Below are positions 54,800-64,000 of a DNA stretch of 64,000 nt, one piece after another. The notes below the pieces were generated by a model that searched no databases, was not told where the DNA came from, and worked only from the letters and a program-made list of their open reading frames with translations. The position numbers and the translations under genes were made by a program. Positions within the stretch are counted from its first letter, which is position 1. Each line of letters starts with the position of its first letter. The stretch is from DASPRG01 sp963796125 (GTDB lineage Bacteria; Nitrospirota; Thermodesulfovibrionia; Thermodesulfovibrionales; SM23-35), in the NCBI GenBank assembly GCA_963796125.1, contig CAWCKM010000024.1:1-64000 (forward strand), written 5' to 3'.

Positions 54800-57071
54800 T
54801 TAAGAGACACTACACTGAAGAAAAACCCAAAAACTGCAATTGTTATTCGAGTTATCGGGAAGAAGAATCGGAAGGTAAATTTTTCTCTCGTTCTCTCTTT
54901 TTAACCCTTTTATTAAATCTTCTCTCGTTATATCTCTCTTACCTCTCGTAAACCTGTCAACATAATCGGATGTCACATCCTTTGCCTCTTGCATGTTTCT
55001 CATAACATGAGGTGTAAGGAGTATGATCAGTTCATTCCTTATTGTCTTCATTTACTGTACTACCAAAGAGATAACCGAGTATGGGAATCTTGCTAAGAAA
55101 AGGTATACCGGCTCTATTCCTGGTAATGTCTTCTCTTATGAGGCCACCAATAATGATTGTCTGGCCATCTTGTGCAACGAGATTCGTCTTGGCTTCTGTT
55201 TTATTTATGGCCTGGAAATCCTTGCCTGCTATCTGAACAGTGCTCACCAAGTGAAGAAATCTCCTGTGATATTTCGAGAGAAACCAGTCCGCTCTCATTT
55301 ACCTGCGGCTTCACCTTCAGTATGATTCCTATGTCTTTGTATTGGACAGATGATGTAACCGACGCGTGTCGTAGTCGTCCGGTGTCAGTAATTGTTGAGG
55401 TTGCAATGGGAATCTGCTGAACCTACCTGAATGCTTGCTTCACGGTTGTCCGATACAAGGATATGAGGAGATGCAAGAATCTTGACTTTATCCTCGGATG
55501 CAAGGGATTGAAGTAACAGCTTGGTCTTGCCAGCTTCATCAATCGCCGTGAATGTAAAATTTGAGCTGAAAGAGCGAGCATTAAGTTCTAAAGGACCCTC
55601 TCAGAGTAACAGTGTCATCATTTCCAAAGGGTTTCAGACCGCTTATTTTTATATCGTTTTGTATAACCCATTGCATTCCAAAATTAAGTTGTCTGTCAGT
55701 GTCACTGCGGCAACAAGTCGCCTCGATCACGACCTGTCTTGGGACAATGTCAATCTTCTTTATTGCCTCGGCTATCGTTGCATAATCCTCAGGCGTTGCA
55801 AGGATGATTATGGTATTTGTTATTTCATCAGCAAATATCTTTGTAACCTCAGAAACGAGAGCTTCTCCTCCTACGGATTCTCCGGAGCGTGGAGACGGGC
55901 TTGGTGCGGTTACCGGAGCAGGTGTTGTTGTCCTTGGGGTTGTCGTAGGTTGTGTCGTTGGTGCTGGTGTTGCAGGTTTAGCTCCAAGGAAAATCTGCTG
56001 AAGCATGGCTCCAATATCCTTTGCCTTGCCGTTTTGAACAGGGTATACAAAGACTTGCGGTCTTGCCAACTTCAGCTTTTCGCTGTCAAAGATCTCCACA
56101 ACCTGAAGCAGTCTTTTTACATTGGCATCGGTATCAGCGATTATGAGAAAGTTCGGGGGCACGTCAAGCACGACCCCCCCCTGCGAAAGCAACGGCGTAA
56201 GAATCTTGATGATCTCTGTTGAACTGATATATTGGAGCTGCACTACCTGAACAATAGCAACGCCTTTTAATTCAACTGCACCAGGGTCTCTTCCAAAACG
56301 GATAGGGGCCGGCTCTTTCGGTATATCAGTGATAGCTATTATCCTGTAAAGACCCTTTTCTTCGACAACGGCGATACCGTTCAGTCTGAGGATGATCTCC
56401 ATAACAGAAAGCACGTCATCTTTGGGAATGGGTGTAGTTGTCCTGAAATTGACCCTTCCCTTGACTTTCGGGTCTACGATGTAATTGACTTTGAGCACTT
56501 CTCCAAAGATTGTCTGGATTACCTCATAGACGTCCGCATCATCGAAAAAGAAACTAACATCTGCAGGTTTCCTTTCAGGTTTCGGCGGCGCTGGCTTAAC
56601 AGGAACCTCCTCTTGAACTTCAGGGGGTTTTGCCTCTGACGGAGGTGGCACTGTTGGTTGGCCAGGAGCTTCACCTTTAACCTCAGGAGGCTTTACTTCT
56701 GCTGGCGGTGCAGACGGTATTGGTTGCCCAGGAGTTTCACCTTTAACTTCCGGAGGTTTTACTTCTGCTGGGGGTGTTGTGACCGGTGGGGTCGGAACGG
56801 ATGGTGTTTGAGCCGGAACAGGTGGCGTTTGGGCTGGTGGCACTGTCTGAGCCGGAGGTATCCCTTTAATCTGTGGAGGCTGTGTTACAACCGGTGGGGT
56901 CTCAACCTCCTCTTCGTCTTCGCCTCCGTCTTCGTCCTCATCAGCCTGTGCAATTAGCATAGTGTTTTTGAATGCCAAATCAGGCTCTTGCCCGGTTGAG
57001 AGAGCTGAACTGATTGCTGGAATAAGACTGATTAAAGTAAGTATAAGGAAAAGGAAAAGGAGATCCCGCAA
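54800..57071 (-). pseudogene. gspD: Type II secretion secretin GspD (multiple frameshifts)
   Basis: Fragments read in order on the minus strand: a signal peptide, a long Pro-rich linker with repeated PPAEVKPPEVKGE units, then N-domains (DVSFFFDDADVYEVIQTIFGEVL, VNYIVDPKVKGRVNF). Secretin-domain pieces follow: LASPHILVSDNREASIQVG (about 55430), VNESGLVSLEISQEISSL (about 55265), QDGQTIIIGGLIRED (about 55165), SKIPILGYLFGS and ELIILLTPHVMR (about 55005). At least four shifts separate them. GspD forms the outer-membrane pore. It faces the plus-strand gsp genes. The start TTG 57071 is uncertain. All conserved parts survive, so errors are likely. Confidence 0.88.
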
Positions 57072-57241
57072 TCTCCTATGCCGTGGTTTTTCATTTAATG
57101 TTTAAGATAATGTATTTCCCTACCTATGTCAATAGAACTGAGCGCTTGAGATATTGGTTATCACGTGACATAATTAATACATTTTTTATAGCTTGAACCC
57201 GGAGATATACTTGACTTACTTGACTGAGAAAGGAAGGAGTA

Positions 57242-58704
57242 TTGGAACTCTATAGTCTCACGATTACAGAAGTCAGAGACCTGCTCGACAGAAAAGAGAT
57301 ATCTGTGCAAGACGTGGTCAGATCAATCTATGGGCGGATACGTGCTGTTGAGGATAAAGTGAAGGCCTTCGTCACACTAACGGAAGACATGGCAATGCAA
57401 CTGTCTGATGAAATACAGCAACAACACAGAACAGGAAAACCTGAAGGCTCAATTACTCCACGGTATACCTCTTGCCATCAAAGACAACATCTGTACAAAA
57501 GGGACTCTGACAACCTGTTCTTCGAAAATACTCTCCAATTTCATACCACCCTATGAAAGTACGGTGACATCACGACTGACCGAACAAGGATATATCCTTA
57601 TCGGGAAGACAAACATGGACGAATTTGCCATGGGATCATCAACAGAAAATTCAGGTTTTTATGTCACACGAAACCCCTGGGATCTCGAGAGGATACCAGG
57701 GGGATCGAGCGGCGGCTCTGCAGCAGCAGTTGCCGCTGATGAATGTATCGCAGCTTTAGGCTCTGATACAGGTGGTTCCATACGACAGCCGGCTGCTTTC
57801 TGTGGTGTTGTTGGATTAAAGCCAACCTATGGAAGGGTATCCACGATATGGCCTTGTTGCCTTTGCATCATCCCTCGATCAGATAGGGACTCTCACAAAG
57901 ACTGTAAAAGATTCTGCACAATTGATGAATGTCATATCAGGTCATGACCCTCTCGACTCCACATCAGTTCCTCTCCCGGTGCCTGATTACACAGCAGCTC
58001 TTGGTCAGGATATCAAAGGAATAACATTTGGCGTGCCAAAGGAATATTTCATTGAAGGCATAGAAAAAGAAGTGGAAGCATCAGTCAGAGATGCAATCAG
58101 GAAACTTGAAGCCCTCGGTGCAATCCCTGTCGAGATATCTTTACCGCATACCGGCTATGCTATCGCAGCATATTATATCCTTGCTACTTCAGAGGCTTCC
58201 TCCAACCTTGCACGCTACGACGGCGTTAAATACGGGTTCAGGGCAGAGGGAAAAGATTTAATGGACATGTATATGAATACACGAGCAAAAGGGTTTGGTG
58301 CAGAAATAAAGAGAAGAATCATGCTCGGCACCTATGCTCTTTCATCCGGTTACTATGAGGCTTATTACAAGAAGGCCCAGCAGGTCAGGACCCTGATAAA
58401 ACAGGATTTTGAAAAGGCTTTTCAGAAAGTGGATATCATTGTTACACCCACATCTCCTACCGTTGCATTCAAGGCGGGCGAAAAAAGTGCTGATCCTCTC
58501 CAGATGTACCTGTCGGACATCTTCACGATTTCCGTAAATCTTGCCGGTGTTCCCGGAATTTCCGTGCCCTGCGGATTTACAGCAGAACATCTGCCCGTTG
58601 GTCTTCAATTAATAGGAAAACATTTCGAAGAGGAACTCCTTTTGAAGGTTGCATACGCTTATGAACAGGCAACCGCCTGGCACAAGAGGAGACCAAACGT
58701 ATGA
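57242..58704 (+). CDS. gatA: Glutamyl-tRNA amidotransferase subunit A (two frameshifts)
   Basis: The start is a TTG at 57242 after AGGAAGGAG. Three pieces read as one amidase: ITEVRDLLDRKEISVQDVV, HGIPLAIKDNICTKGTLTT, IPGGSSGGSAAAVAADE and SDTGGSIRQPAAFCGVVGLKPTYG (the Ser-Ser-Lys triad is present: K in IKDN, S in SGGS and S in GGSIRQP), then SRYGLVAFASSLDQIG to HKRRPNV. Shifts are needed near 57460 and 57835. With GatB it converts mischarged Glu-tRNA(Gln) or Asp-tRNA(Asn). gatC is not nearby. The stop overlaps gatB by 4 bases. Confidence 0.92.
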
Positions 58705-60158
58705 AATACGAAACAGTAATAGGTCTTGAGGTTCACGCCCAGATGCTCACAGACACAAAGATATTCTGCCGCTGTTCTGCAAAATTCGGCTCAGAGCCGA
58801 ATACCCGGACATGCCCTGTTTGCATCGGGATGCCCGGTGTGTTGCCTGTCCTAAATAAAAAGGCACTTGAGTATACCATCAAGACAGGACTCGCTATGAA
58901 CTGTAAGATTTCTCCTTACAGCAGGTTCGCCAGAAAAAATTACTTCTATCCTGATCTCCCGAAGGGCTACCAGATCAGCCAGTATGAACTTCCGGTCTGT
59001 GAGCAGGGACATATAGAGATTGTTATTGATGATACCGTAAAGAAAATCGGAATCACCAGGATCCATATGGAAGAGGATGCAGGGAAAAACATTCATGAAT
59101 CCGCTCTGCTAAAGGCAGGCGGAGGAAATTACAGTTTTGTGGATCTGAACAGGGCAGGCGTTCCTCTCATGGAAATAGTCTCAGAGCCTGATATCAGGAG
59201 CTCCGGGGAGGCTGTCGAGTATATGAAAAAACTCAGAGCAATCCTCCGGTATCTTGGGGTCTGCGATGGGAATATGGAACAGGGATCCCTGAGGTGTGAT
59301 GCGAATGTATCGGTAAGACCTGCCGAACAAAAGGAGCTTGGAGTTAAAACAGAGATCAAGAATCTCAATTCCTTCAAGTTTGTTGAGAAGGCACTCGAAT
59401 ATGAGATCGAACGGCAAAAGAGGATACTAAAAGAAGGTGGGAAAATCATACAGGAAACAAGGCTCTGGAACACAGAGAGAGGGATAACAGAATCCATGCG
59501 GACCAAAGAGGAGGCCCATGACTACCGGTATTTCCCTGAACCTGACCTTGTTCCTATCATGGTAGACCAGCAATGGGTGGGTGAGATTGCAAAGTCCCTG
59601 CCGGAGCTACCTGATGCAAAGAGAGAACGATTTGTCGCTGAATACGGCCTTCCAAAATATGACGCTGACCTGCTGACATCAGAAAAGTCTCTTGCTGATT
59701 GGTTTGAGGAGGCAGTCCGATTTGGAGGACAGCCTAAGGCTGTCTCGAACTGGATCATGGTTGAACTGATGAGACTATTGAAAGAGGAGAATAGAGTGAT
59801 CGAAGAGTGTCCGTTGAAACCGAAACAGCTCACTGACATGCTGAGGCTCATCGACAAAGGCACCATCAGCGGAAAGATAGCAAAGACCGTTTTTGAGGAG
59901 ATGTACAAGACCGGGAAGGATGCAGAAACTATAGTAAAAGAAAAGGGCCTTGTGCAGATCAGTGATGCAGGTGAAATTGAAAAGATTGTTGATGATGTTA
60001 TTGCAAGGAATCCAAAAGAAGCTGAACGGTACAAAGCAGGCGAAGAAAAACTCCTCGGCTTTTTCGTCGGTCACGTCATGAAACTGACAAAAGGCAAAGC
60101 TAACCCCCAGATGGTCAATGAGTTGTTGAAGAAGAAACTCATTGATCCCCATCCTTGA
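58701..60158 (+). CDS. gatB: Aspartyl/glutamyl-tRNA amidotransferase subunit B
   Basis: The 485-residue protein starts MKYETVIGLEVHAQM and has zinc-binding cysteines (CRCSAKFG and CPVCIG), VCDGNMEQGSLRCDANVSVRP, and the C-terminal GatB/YqeY helical domain (NPQMVNELLKKKL). GatB activates the tRNA-bound Glu/Asp by phosphorylation. The frame is intact, which makes the breaks in gatA stand out. Confidence 0.97.
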   Translation: MKYETVIGLEVHAQMLTDTKIFCRCSAKFGSEPNTRTCPVCIGMPGVLPVLNKKALEYTIKTGLAMNCKISPYSRFARKNYFYPDLPKGYQISQYELPVCEQGHIEIVIDDTVKKIGITRIHMEEDAGKNIHESALLKAGGGNYSFVDLNRAGVPLMEIVSEPDIRSSGEAVEYMKKLRAILRYLGVCDGNMEQGSLRCDANVSVRPAEQKELGVKTEIKNLNSFKFVEKALEYEIERQKRILKEGGKIIQETRLWNTERGITESMRTKEEAHDYRYFPEPDLVPIMVDQQWVGEIAKSLPELPDAKRERFVAEYGLPKYDADLLTSEKSLADWFEEAVRFGGQPKAVSNWIMVELMRLLKEENRVIEECPLKPKQLTDMLRLIDKGTISGKIAKTVFEEMYKTGKDAETIVKEKGLVQISDAGEIEKIVDDVIARNPKEAERYKAGEEKLLGFFVGHVMKLTKGKANPQMVNELLKKKLIDPHP

Positions 60159-60247
60159 TTTTATATCTCCCTTTTCATTAATCTAATCTTAATTAATCTA
60201 ATAACGATTAATGTTGTCTTGATTGTCATTGGCACAAAACTGCCCAT

Positions 60248-60334
60248 CTTTGGAAAAGAGGGGTGAGGGGAGATTTCATGGAGAATAGATTTATTCTAAA
60301 AATCCCCCTCAATCCCCCTTTGCCAAAGGGGGAA
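60248..60334. repeat. Inverted repeat, CTTTGGAAAAG type
   Basis: It starts CTTTGGAAAAGAGGGGTGAG and ends with a CCCCCTCAATCCCCCTTTGC then CAAAGGGGGA arm. The first part nearly repeats, in reverse complement, the right arm at 42757-42777. Confidence 0.65.
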
Positions 60335-60437
60335 GACACATGGAAGGTTCCGCATCAAGTGCGGAATGACAGAGATGGCAATCCGACAGGCTACGGGATA
60401 TGAAGTAAAGCAAAATATGTCGCTTTTATGATAAAAA

Positions 60438-60543
60438 TGTCATTGCGAGTCGAGCAGCGGAAACAGCGAGATCTCGCCTTTGCGGATTCGAACAAAAAGA
60501 TCTGCTCACAGAGTCGAAACGCACCCTTGGTGTCGCAATGACA
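60438..60543. repeat. TGTCATTGCGAG-type repeat with paired ends
   Basis: It begins TGTCATTGCGAGTCGAGCAG and ends with TGGTGTCGCAATGACA, so the outer 14 or so bases are inverted (TGTCATTGCGA against TCGCAATGACA). Length is 106 bases. Confidence 0.65.
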
Positions 60544-60581
60544 GAAAATGCAAGCGTAGACTTAAGGAATCCGTATATTGT

Positions 60582-60676
60582 GGAGAGATGTCCGAGAGGC
60601 TGAAGGAGCACGACTGGAAATCGTGTGTGGGGTCTTAAAAACCTTACCGAGGGTTCAAATCCCTCTCTCTCCGCCA
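60582..60676 (+). tRNA. tRNA-Ser (anticodon GGA)
   Basis: The acceptor arms GGAGAGA and TCTCTCC pair fully. The anticodon loop CTGGAAA gives anticodon GGA between CACGA and TCGTG. A long variable arm follows, as in serine tRNAs. The T loop is TTCAAAT in GAGGG/CCCTC, and the 3' CCA is encoded after G60673. It reads UCC and UCU serine codons. Confidence 0.95.
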
Positions 60677-60762
60677 TTGAATGACGGTTAAAAGTTATGA
60701 GCCTTTGGCTCACGAAGAGATATGAAAATTGTCCAAACGATATTTGCATACGCTAACAAAGC

Positions 60763-60822
60763 TGTCATTCCCGCTTGTCGGGAATCCTTCTTCAGAAAGA
60801 TTCTGGACAAGCCAGAATGACA
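60763..60822. repeat. Dispersed palindromic repeat, TGTCATTCCCGC type
   Basis: A 60-base copy: TGTCATTCCCGCTTGTCGGG at one end, CTGGACAAGCCAGAATGACA at the other, with the centre CCTTCTTCAGAAAG. It lies between the tRNA and the SRP RNA. Confidence 0.8.
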
Positions 60823-60852
60823 TTTTCGGGATATGTTAATCACTGATTTGCG

Positions 60853-60961
60853 CAGCCAGGGAAGGGCACTATGCAACAGATTGGTGTGAAGCCCGTTAGG
60901 TCCGGAAGGAAGCAGCGGTAAGCATTTTATCTGTGTGACGTAGGAGGTCTTTTCCTGGCTG
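60853..60961 (+). ncRNA. ffs: Signal recognition particle RNA (small bacterial form)
   Basis: The ends CAGCCAGG and CCTGGCTG pair. The conserved domain IV apical region is present: GTCCGGAAGGAAGCAGCGGTAA at 60900-60921. Size is about 109 bases. It forms SRP with Ffh and targets membrane proteins. Its position just before dnaX is common in bacteria. Confidence 0.93.
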
Positions 60962-61081
60962 CCAAAAAAATAATAATTCAGGATTCGAGGATTTTGGAGA
61001 GTTTAAGGCTCGACCCCTTGATCCCTCGACCCCTTGATTCCTTATCAACAATTAATTGCAAAAAGCAAAAAACAATAACCA

Positions 61082-62791
61082 ATGAGCTATTTAGGACTGG
61101 CAAGAAAATGGAGACCTCAGGGGTTTAATGACCTCATCGGTCAGGAACCCATCATACGAATTCTTAAAAATTCAATAGTTCAGGAAAAGATTGCACATGC
61201 CTATCTCTTCTCAGGACCAAGAGGTGTAGGGAAAACCTCAATGGCACGGATACTCGCAAAGGCGCTGAACTGCAAAGACGGTCCGACAGCAAATCCATGC
61301 GGCCAGTGTCCATCATGTTTGTCAGTAACAGATGGTTCTTCCATGGACGTGATGGAAATAGACGGTGCATCGAACAACAGTGTCAACGACATTCGTGACC
61401 TCAGGGAAAGAGTAAAATATGCACCCTCTGGAGGAAGATACAAAGTCTATATCATTGACGAATCGCATATGCTTTCCGATGCCGCATTCAATGCCCTCCT
61501 GAAAACCCTTGAAGAACCACCGCCTCACGTTGTTTTCGTCCTCGCGACAACAGCTCCAAAAAAGATTCCTTCAACAGTACTTTCCCGCTGTCAACATCTC
61601 CCCTTCAGGAGAATCTCCAGCCAGGAGATAAAAGAGAGACTGAAAAAGATATCTCTTGCCGAGAACATAAATGTCTCCGGACCTGCTCTGGAACTGATTG
61701 CAAGGGCTGCTGACGGGAGCCTCCGTGATTCACTCACCATCCTGGATCAGATCTCATCTTTCTCATCTGACATAACAGAGTCTGATGTGAAAGACCTCCT
61801 CGGGATAACAGACTTTGGACTCCTTTCCCAGATCTCATTGGCTCTTATCGAGGGAAAGAGGGAAGAAATACTGAAGATGATAGGTAATCTCGTTGAGCAG
61901 GGTACTGACATTAAATCCTTTGTAAAAGAGTTCGTTCAGTTCCTCAGAGATCTGTTGGTAGCGAGTGTCATAAAAAGACCGGAGGAAGTGCTCGATGTTG
62001 GGAAAGATGAGATGGATACGATAAAGAATATCGTGAGCAGAACTTCTGAAGACCAGCTCACCCTTCTTCTGTCAGAAATACTGAAGGCAGAGATTGATGT
62101 GAAAAATGCTTCAGCGCCACGGCTTGCCCTCGAGATGTCTCTGATCAAGGCAAGCTTCCTGAGCAGCATGCGCCCCCTGAAAGAACTCCTGAAAGACATA
62201 GAATCATATACAAAAGAGGCTCCGTCCGCAATCAACAAAGCTATAACCACTGAAACAAAGCATGATAAGGGTCATGCTGAACTCGCTTCAACATCCGGTG
62301 AGACCCTGAATCCCGAAGCGAGTCTAAGCGAAGAGTCACTCCGACAAGTTCAGGATAAGATCCAGGATGACAAAAAAAAAGTGTCACCTGAACCTGAAGC
62401 CGAAGAAGAGAATTTCTGGGAAAGGGCTATCAAGAAGATGGAGACACCTCTTGCCACTAAACTTTCGCTGGCTCAATATAAACTGACAGGCGAAGAGCTG
62501 CAGATTATCCTGAATGGAGGCAATTCGGTCTTTGCAGACTCCATCAAAAAAAATCTGGGATTGCTCGAAAAGATATTTTCGGAAGAAATCGGGACAACGG
62601 TCAGGATAAAAATAGAGACGGTAAAAGAAAAGAGAGTAACGAAAAAAGAACTTAAGGAAAGAGTGATGGGAGAGCCGATTATCAAAGAGGCTATTGAACT
62701 CTTTGAGGGAAGGATTACGGATGTAATTCCGATAACAGAAGACAGAAAGCAGAATACAGAGGAGGGAATAAAGCAAAATTCTAATACTTAA
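61082..62791 (+). CDS. dnaX: DNA polymerase III gamma/tau subunit
   Basis: The 569-residue protein has Walker A GPRGVGKTS, zinc cysteines (CKDGPTANPCGQCPSC), DESHML as Walker B, and sensor 1 (ATTAPKKIPSTVLSRCQ). A clamp-loader lid and collar domain and a hydrophilic tau linker complete it. In the linker, about residues 397-430 (LASTSGETLNPEASLSEESL) are encoded by repeat-like DNA (62271-62372). No programmed slippage site (A6G type) was identified. Its C-terminus ends at about 569, a moderate length for tau. It is the clamp-loader ATPase. Confidence 0.95.
   Translation: MSYLGLARKWRPQGFNDLIGQEPIIRILKNSIVQEKIAHAYLFSGPRGVGKTSMARILAKALNCKDGPTANPCGQCPSCLSVTDGSSMDVMEIDGASNNSVNDIRDLRERVKYAPSGGRYKVYIIDESHMLSDAAFNALLKTLEEPPPHVVFVLATTAPKKIPSTVLSRCQHLPFRRISSQEIKERLKKISLAENINVSGPALELIARAADGSLRDSLTILDQISSFSSDITESDVKDLLGITDFGLLSQISLALIEGKREEILKMIGNLVEQGTDIKSFVKEFVQFLRDLLVASVIKRPEEVLDVGKDEMDTIKNIVSRTSEDQLTLLLSEILKAEIDVKNASAPRLALEMSLIKASFLSSMRPLKELLKDIESYTKEAPSAINKAITTETKHDKGHAELASTSGETLNPEASLSEESLRQVQDKIQDDKKKVSPEPEAEEENFWERAIKKMETPLATKLSLAQYKLTGEELQIILNGGNSVFADSIKKNLGLLEKIFSEEIGTTVRIKIETVKEKRVTKKELKERVMGEPIIKEAIELFEGRITDVIPITEDRKQNTEEGIKQNSNT
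62271..62372. repeat. Repeat-derived segment inside dnaX
   Basis: Its parts resemble the common GTCAT...ATGAC repeats: GTCATGCTGAACTCGCTTCA at the left and GACAAGTTCAGGATAAGATC then CAGGATGACA at the right. The reading frame is preserved through it. Confidence 0.55.
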
Positions 62792-62845
62792 ACAATGTAA
62801 GAACCCTGCAGCAGAGACGCAGGCTCAGAAATTGATATGTTCAGA

Positions 62846-62910
62846 GTCATCGCTTGTCGGGAATCCTTCGACTTGTTTGGGATCGAAGAAAGATTCTCAA
62901 GCGAATGACA
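62846..62910. repeat. Dispersed palindromic repeat, degenerate copy
   Basis: GTCATCGCTTGTCGGGAATC on the left and GATTCTCAAGCGAATGACA on the right, with CCTTCGACTTGTTTGGGATC in the middle. It lies between dnaX and ybaB. Confidence 0.7.
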
Positions 62911-63016
62911 AATGACTAGGACCCGTGAAATTTACATATTAACCTTGACTGTATTTTGAATTTGTTTAGGATTTGGATTTCAAATTTAGGATTTGTTATA
63001 AAACAGGGAGGTTAAG

Positions 63017-63358
63017 ATGTCGAAAAAGATGTTTGGCAATATAATGCGTGAAGCACAGAAACTGCAAGCCGAAATGATGAGAATGCAGGAAGAGGCAAAG
63101 ACAAAGACCGTTGAGGCAACTGCAGGTGGCGGCATGGTCACCGCGGTTGCAAACGGTGCAGGCGAGCTCATATCCCTCAAGATCGAGAAGGACGTTGTGA
63201 ATCCTGATGACGTTGAGATGCTCCAGGACCTCGTCATTGCAGCAGCAAATGAAGCTTTGCGCCGTGCCCATGAAATGGTCAACAGCGAGATGTCGAAACT
63301 GACAGGTGGGCTGCAGCTTCCGGGACTTGGCGGATTAGGGGATATCTTTGGGAAATAG
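63017..63358 (+). CDS. ybaB: YbaB/EbfC family nucleoid-associated protein
   Basis: The 113-residue protein starts MSKKMFGNIMREAQKLQAEM, with the family core TVEATAGGGMVTAVANGAGELISLKI and VNPDDVEMLQDLVIAAANEAL. It forms DNA-binding dimers. It sits between dnaX and recR, a conserved position, with the ribosome binding site GGGAGG (63006-63011). Confidence 0.95.
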   Translation: MSKKMFGNIMREAQKLQAEMMRMQEEAKTKTVEATAGGGMVTAVANGAGELISLKIEKDVVNPDDVEMLQDLVIAAANEALRRAHEMVNSEMSKLTGGLQLPGLGGLGDIFGK

Positions 63359-63399
63359 AATCCAAATCAGGCGAATTCATATTTCAAATAAGCGGCCTC

Positions 63400-63466
63400 G
63401 TCATTCCCGCGGAAGCGGGGATCCAGAAAATCAAAAATACTGGATTCCTGTTTTCACAGGAATGAC
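63400..63466. repeat. GTCATTCCCGC-type repeat, second variant
   Basis: The left arm GTCATTCCCGCGGAAGCGGG then GATCCAG pairs with the right arm CTGGATTCCTGTTTTCACAGGAATGAC around an AAAATCAAAAATA centre. It lies between ybaB and recR. Confidence 0.75.
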
Positions 63467-63490
63467 TAATTGTTAGGATTTGTCACTCGG

Positions 63491-64000
63491 ATGACACAAG
63501 GAATCATAGAAAACCTGATTATAGAGCTCATGAAGCTCCCTGGCATAGGGAGAAAAACCGCCCAGAGACTTGCATTCTTTATACTCTCAATGCCCGGGGA
63601 AGATGCAAAAGGAATCTCCAGGGCAATAAATGAAGTCAAAGAAAAGGCAAGATTCTGCAGTGAATGTTTCAATATCACTGATATGGATGTTTGCAGTATA
63701 TGCAGCGACAACTCAAGAGACCGGAGGAAGCTTTGCGTTGTAGAGGAACCGAGTAACATCGTTGTTATTGAGAGGACAGGAAGTTTTAAAGGACTCTACC
63801 ATGTACTCCTCGGTGCCCTTTCTCCAATAGACGGCATGACCCCTGAGAAACTAAAGATTAAAGAACTCGAGGGAAGGTTGAGAAAAGATGAGATAAAGGA
63901 AGTCATCCTTGCAACGAATCCGAACACCAGGGGTGAGATGACCGCCCAGTATGTCAGGGAGCGTTTAAAACCCTTCCATGTCAAAGTCACCCGAATCGCC
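63491..64000 (+). CDS. recR: Recombination protein RecR (partial, cut by right edge)
   Basis: The frame is open from ATG 63491 to the edge (170 codons), after a weak ribosome binding site. It has the helix-hairpin-helix KLPGIGRKTAQRLAF, the zinc motif CSEC ... CSIC (about residues 57-70) and the start of the Toprim domain (LCVVEEPSNIVVIERTG, ATNPNTRGEMTAQY). With RecO and RecF it loads RecA at gaps. About 30 residues are missing. Confidence 0.95.
   Translation, partial: MTQGIIENLIIELMKLPGIGRKTAQRLAFFILSMPGEDAKGISRAINEVKEKARFCSECFNITDMDVCSICSDNSRDRRKLCVVEEPSNIVVIERTGSFKGLYHVLLGALSPIDGMTPEKLKIKELEGRLRKDEIKEVILATNPNTRGEMTAQYVRERLKPFHVKVTRIA

Larger units (their letters stand above)
60159..60581. 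other. Repeat-filled intergenic region
   Basis: Between gatB and the tRNA-Ser gene lie an inverted repeat of the CTTTGGAAAAG type (60248-60334) and a TGTCATTGCGAG-type element (60438-60543). No gene is recognisable. Confidence 0.6.

Noticed and set aside
55521..56222. Plus-strand frame of 233 codons
   Set aside because: It is antisense to the secretin gene; its composition (rich in Cys, Arg and Trp from Pro/Gly codons on the other strand) is that of a shadow.
60233..60250. Sigma-54-like TGGCAC...TGC
   Set aside because: The GG and GC elements are one base too close, and no suitable gene follows.
60962..61040. Terminator after the SRP RNA
   Set aside because: The SRP RNA is followed by an A run, not a T run, and the tandem CTCGACCCCTTGAT units do not form a hairpin.

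Overview
This 64 kb window comes from a mesophilic, moderately AT-rich Gram-negative bacterium. The best guess is a Nitrospirota-like (Thermodesulfovibrionia-type) or deltaproteobacterial-type lineage. The guess rests on the type IV pilus and type II secretion gene sets with an outer-membrane secretin, the anaerobic-type Crp/Fnr and ferredoxin pair, remains of an fdhD gene, a Zn-type S14, and dispersed palindromic repeats. No rRNA is present to test it.

Layout. 1-6.4 kb: an fn3-repeat secreted protein running off the left edge, a remnant of a paralogue, a nitrilase-family hydrolase, a small lipoprotein, a Crp/Fnr regulator followed by a ferredoxin with an FNR-type operator, and a frameshifted glycolate-oxidase-type flavoprotein. 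6.4-10.9 kb: smc and a broken fdhD. 10.9-20 kb (minus strand): the type IV pilus module pilB-pilB-pilT-pilC-pilS-pilR, with two tandem pilB copies sharing near-identical ends. 20-21.5 kb: a truncated transposase, a Toprim protein and a YraN protein. 21.5-40.2 kb (minus strand): a continuous str-S10-spc-alpha ribosomal superoperon from rpsL to rplQ, with fusA, tuf, secY, map, infA and rpoA. The usual rpmD and adk are absent from it. 40.3-45.4 kb (minus strand): mazG, a DUF2784 protein, yqgE, rnhA and two nucleotide-sugar genes. 45.5-57 kb: a plus-strand operon starting with an epimerase and continuing as a type II secretion set (E, F, H, I, J, K, L, M, C/N), facing a convergent secretin gene gspD. 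57.2-64 kb: gatA-gatB, tRNA-Ser(GGA), SRP RNA, then dnaX-ybaB-recR, with recR cut by the right edge.

How the genes fit together. The pilus genes give an extension motor (PilB), a retraction motor (PilT), an inner-membrane platform (PilC) and a sensor/regulator pair (PilS/PilR). The second block is a pseudopilus secretion machine of the same superfamily, lacking a recognisable major pseudopilin. The ribosomal block is highly conserved and supplies translation, secretion (SecY) and transcription (RpoA) genes.

Two features run across the window. First, many genes carry single-base frameshifts, including indispensable ones (tuf, rplO, rplR, gatA), so most are probably consensus errors rather than real pseudogenes. 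Second, dispersed repeats lie between genes and have apparently been translated in frame inside smc and dnaX.
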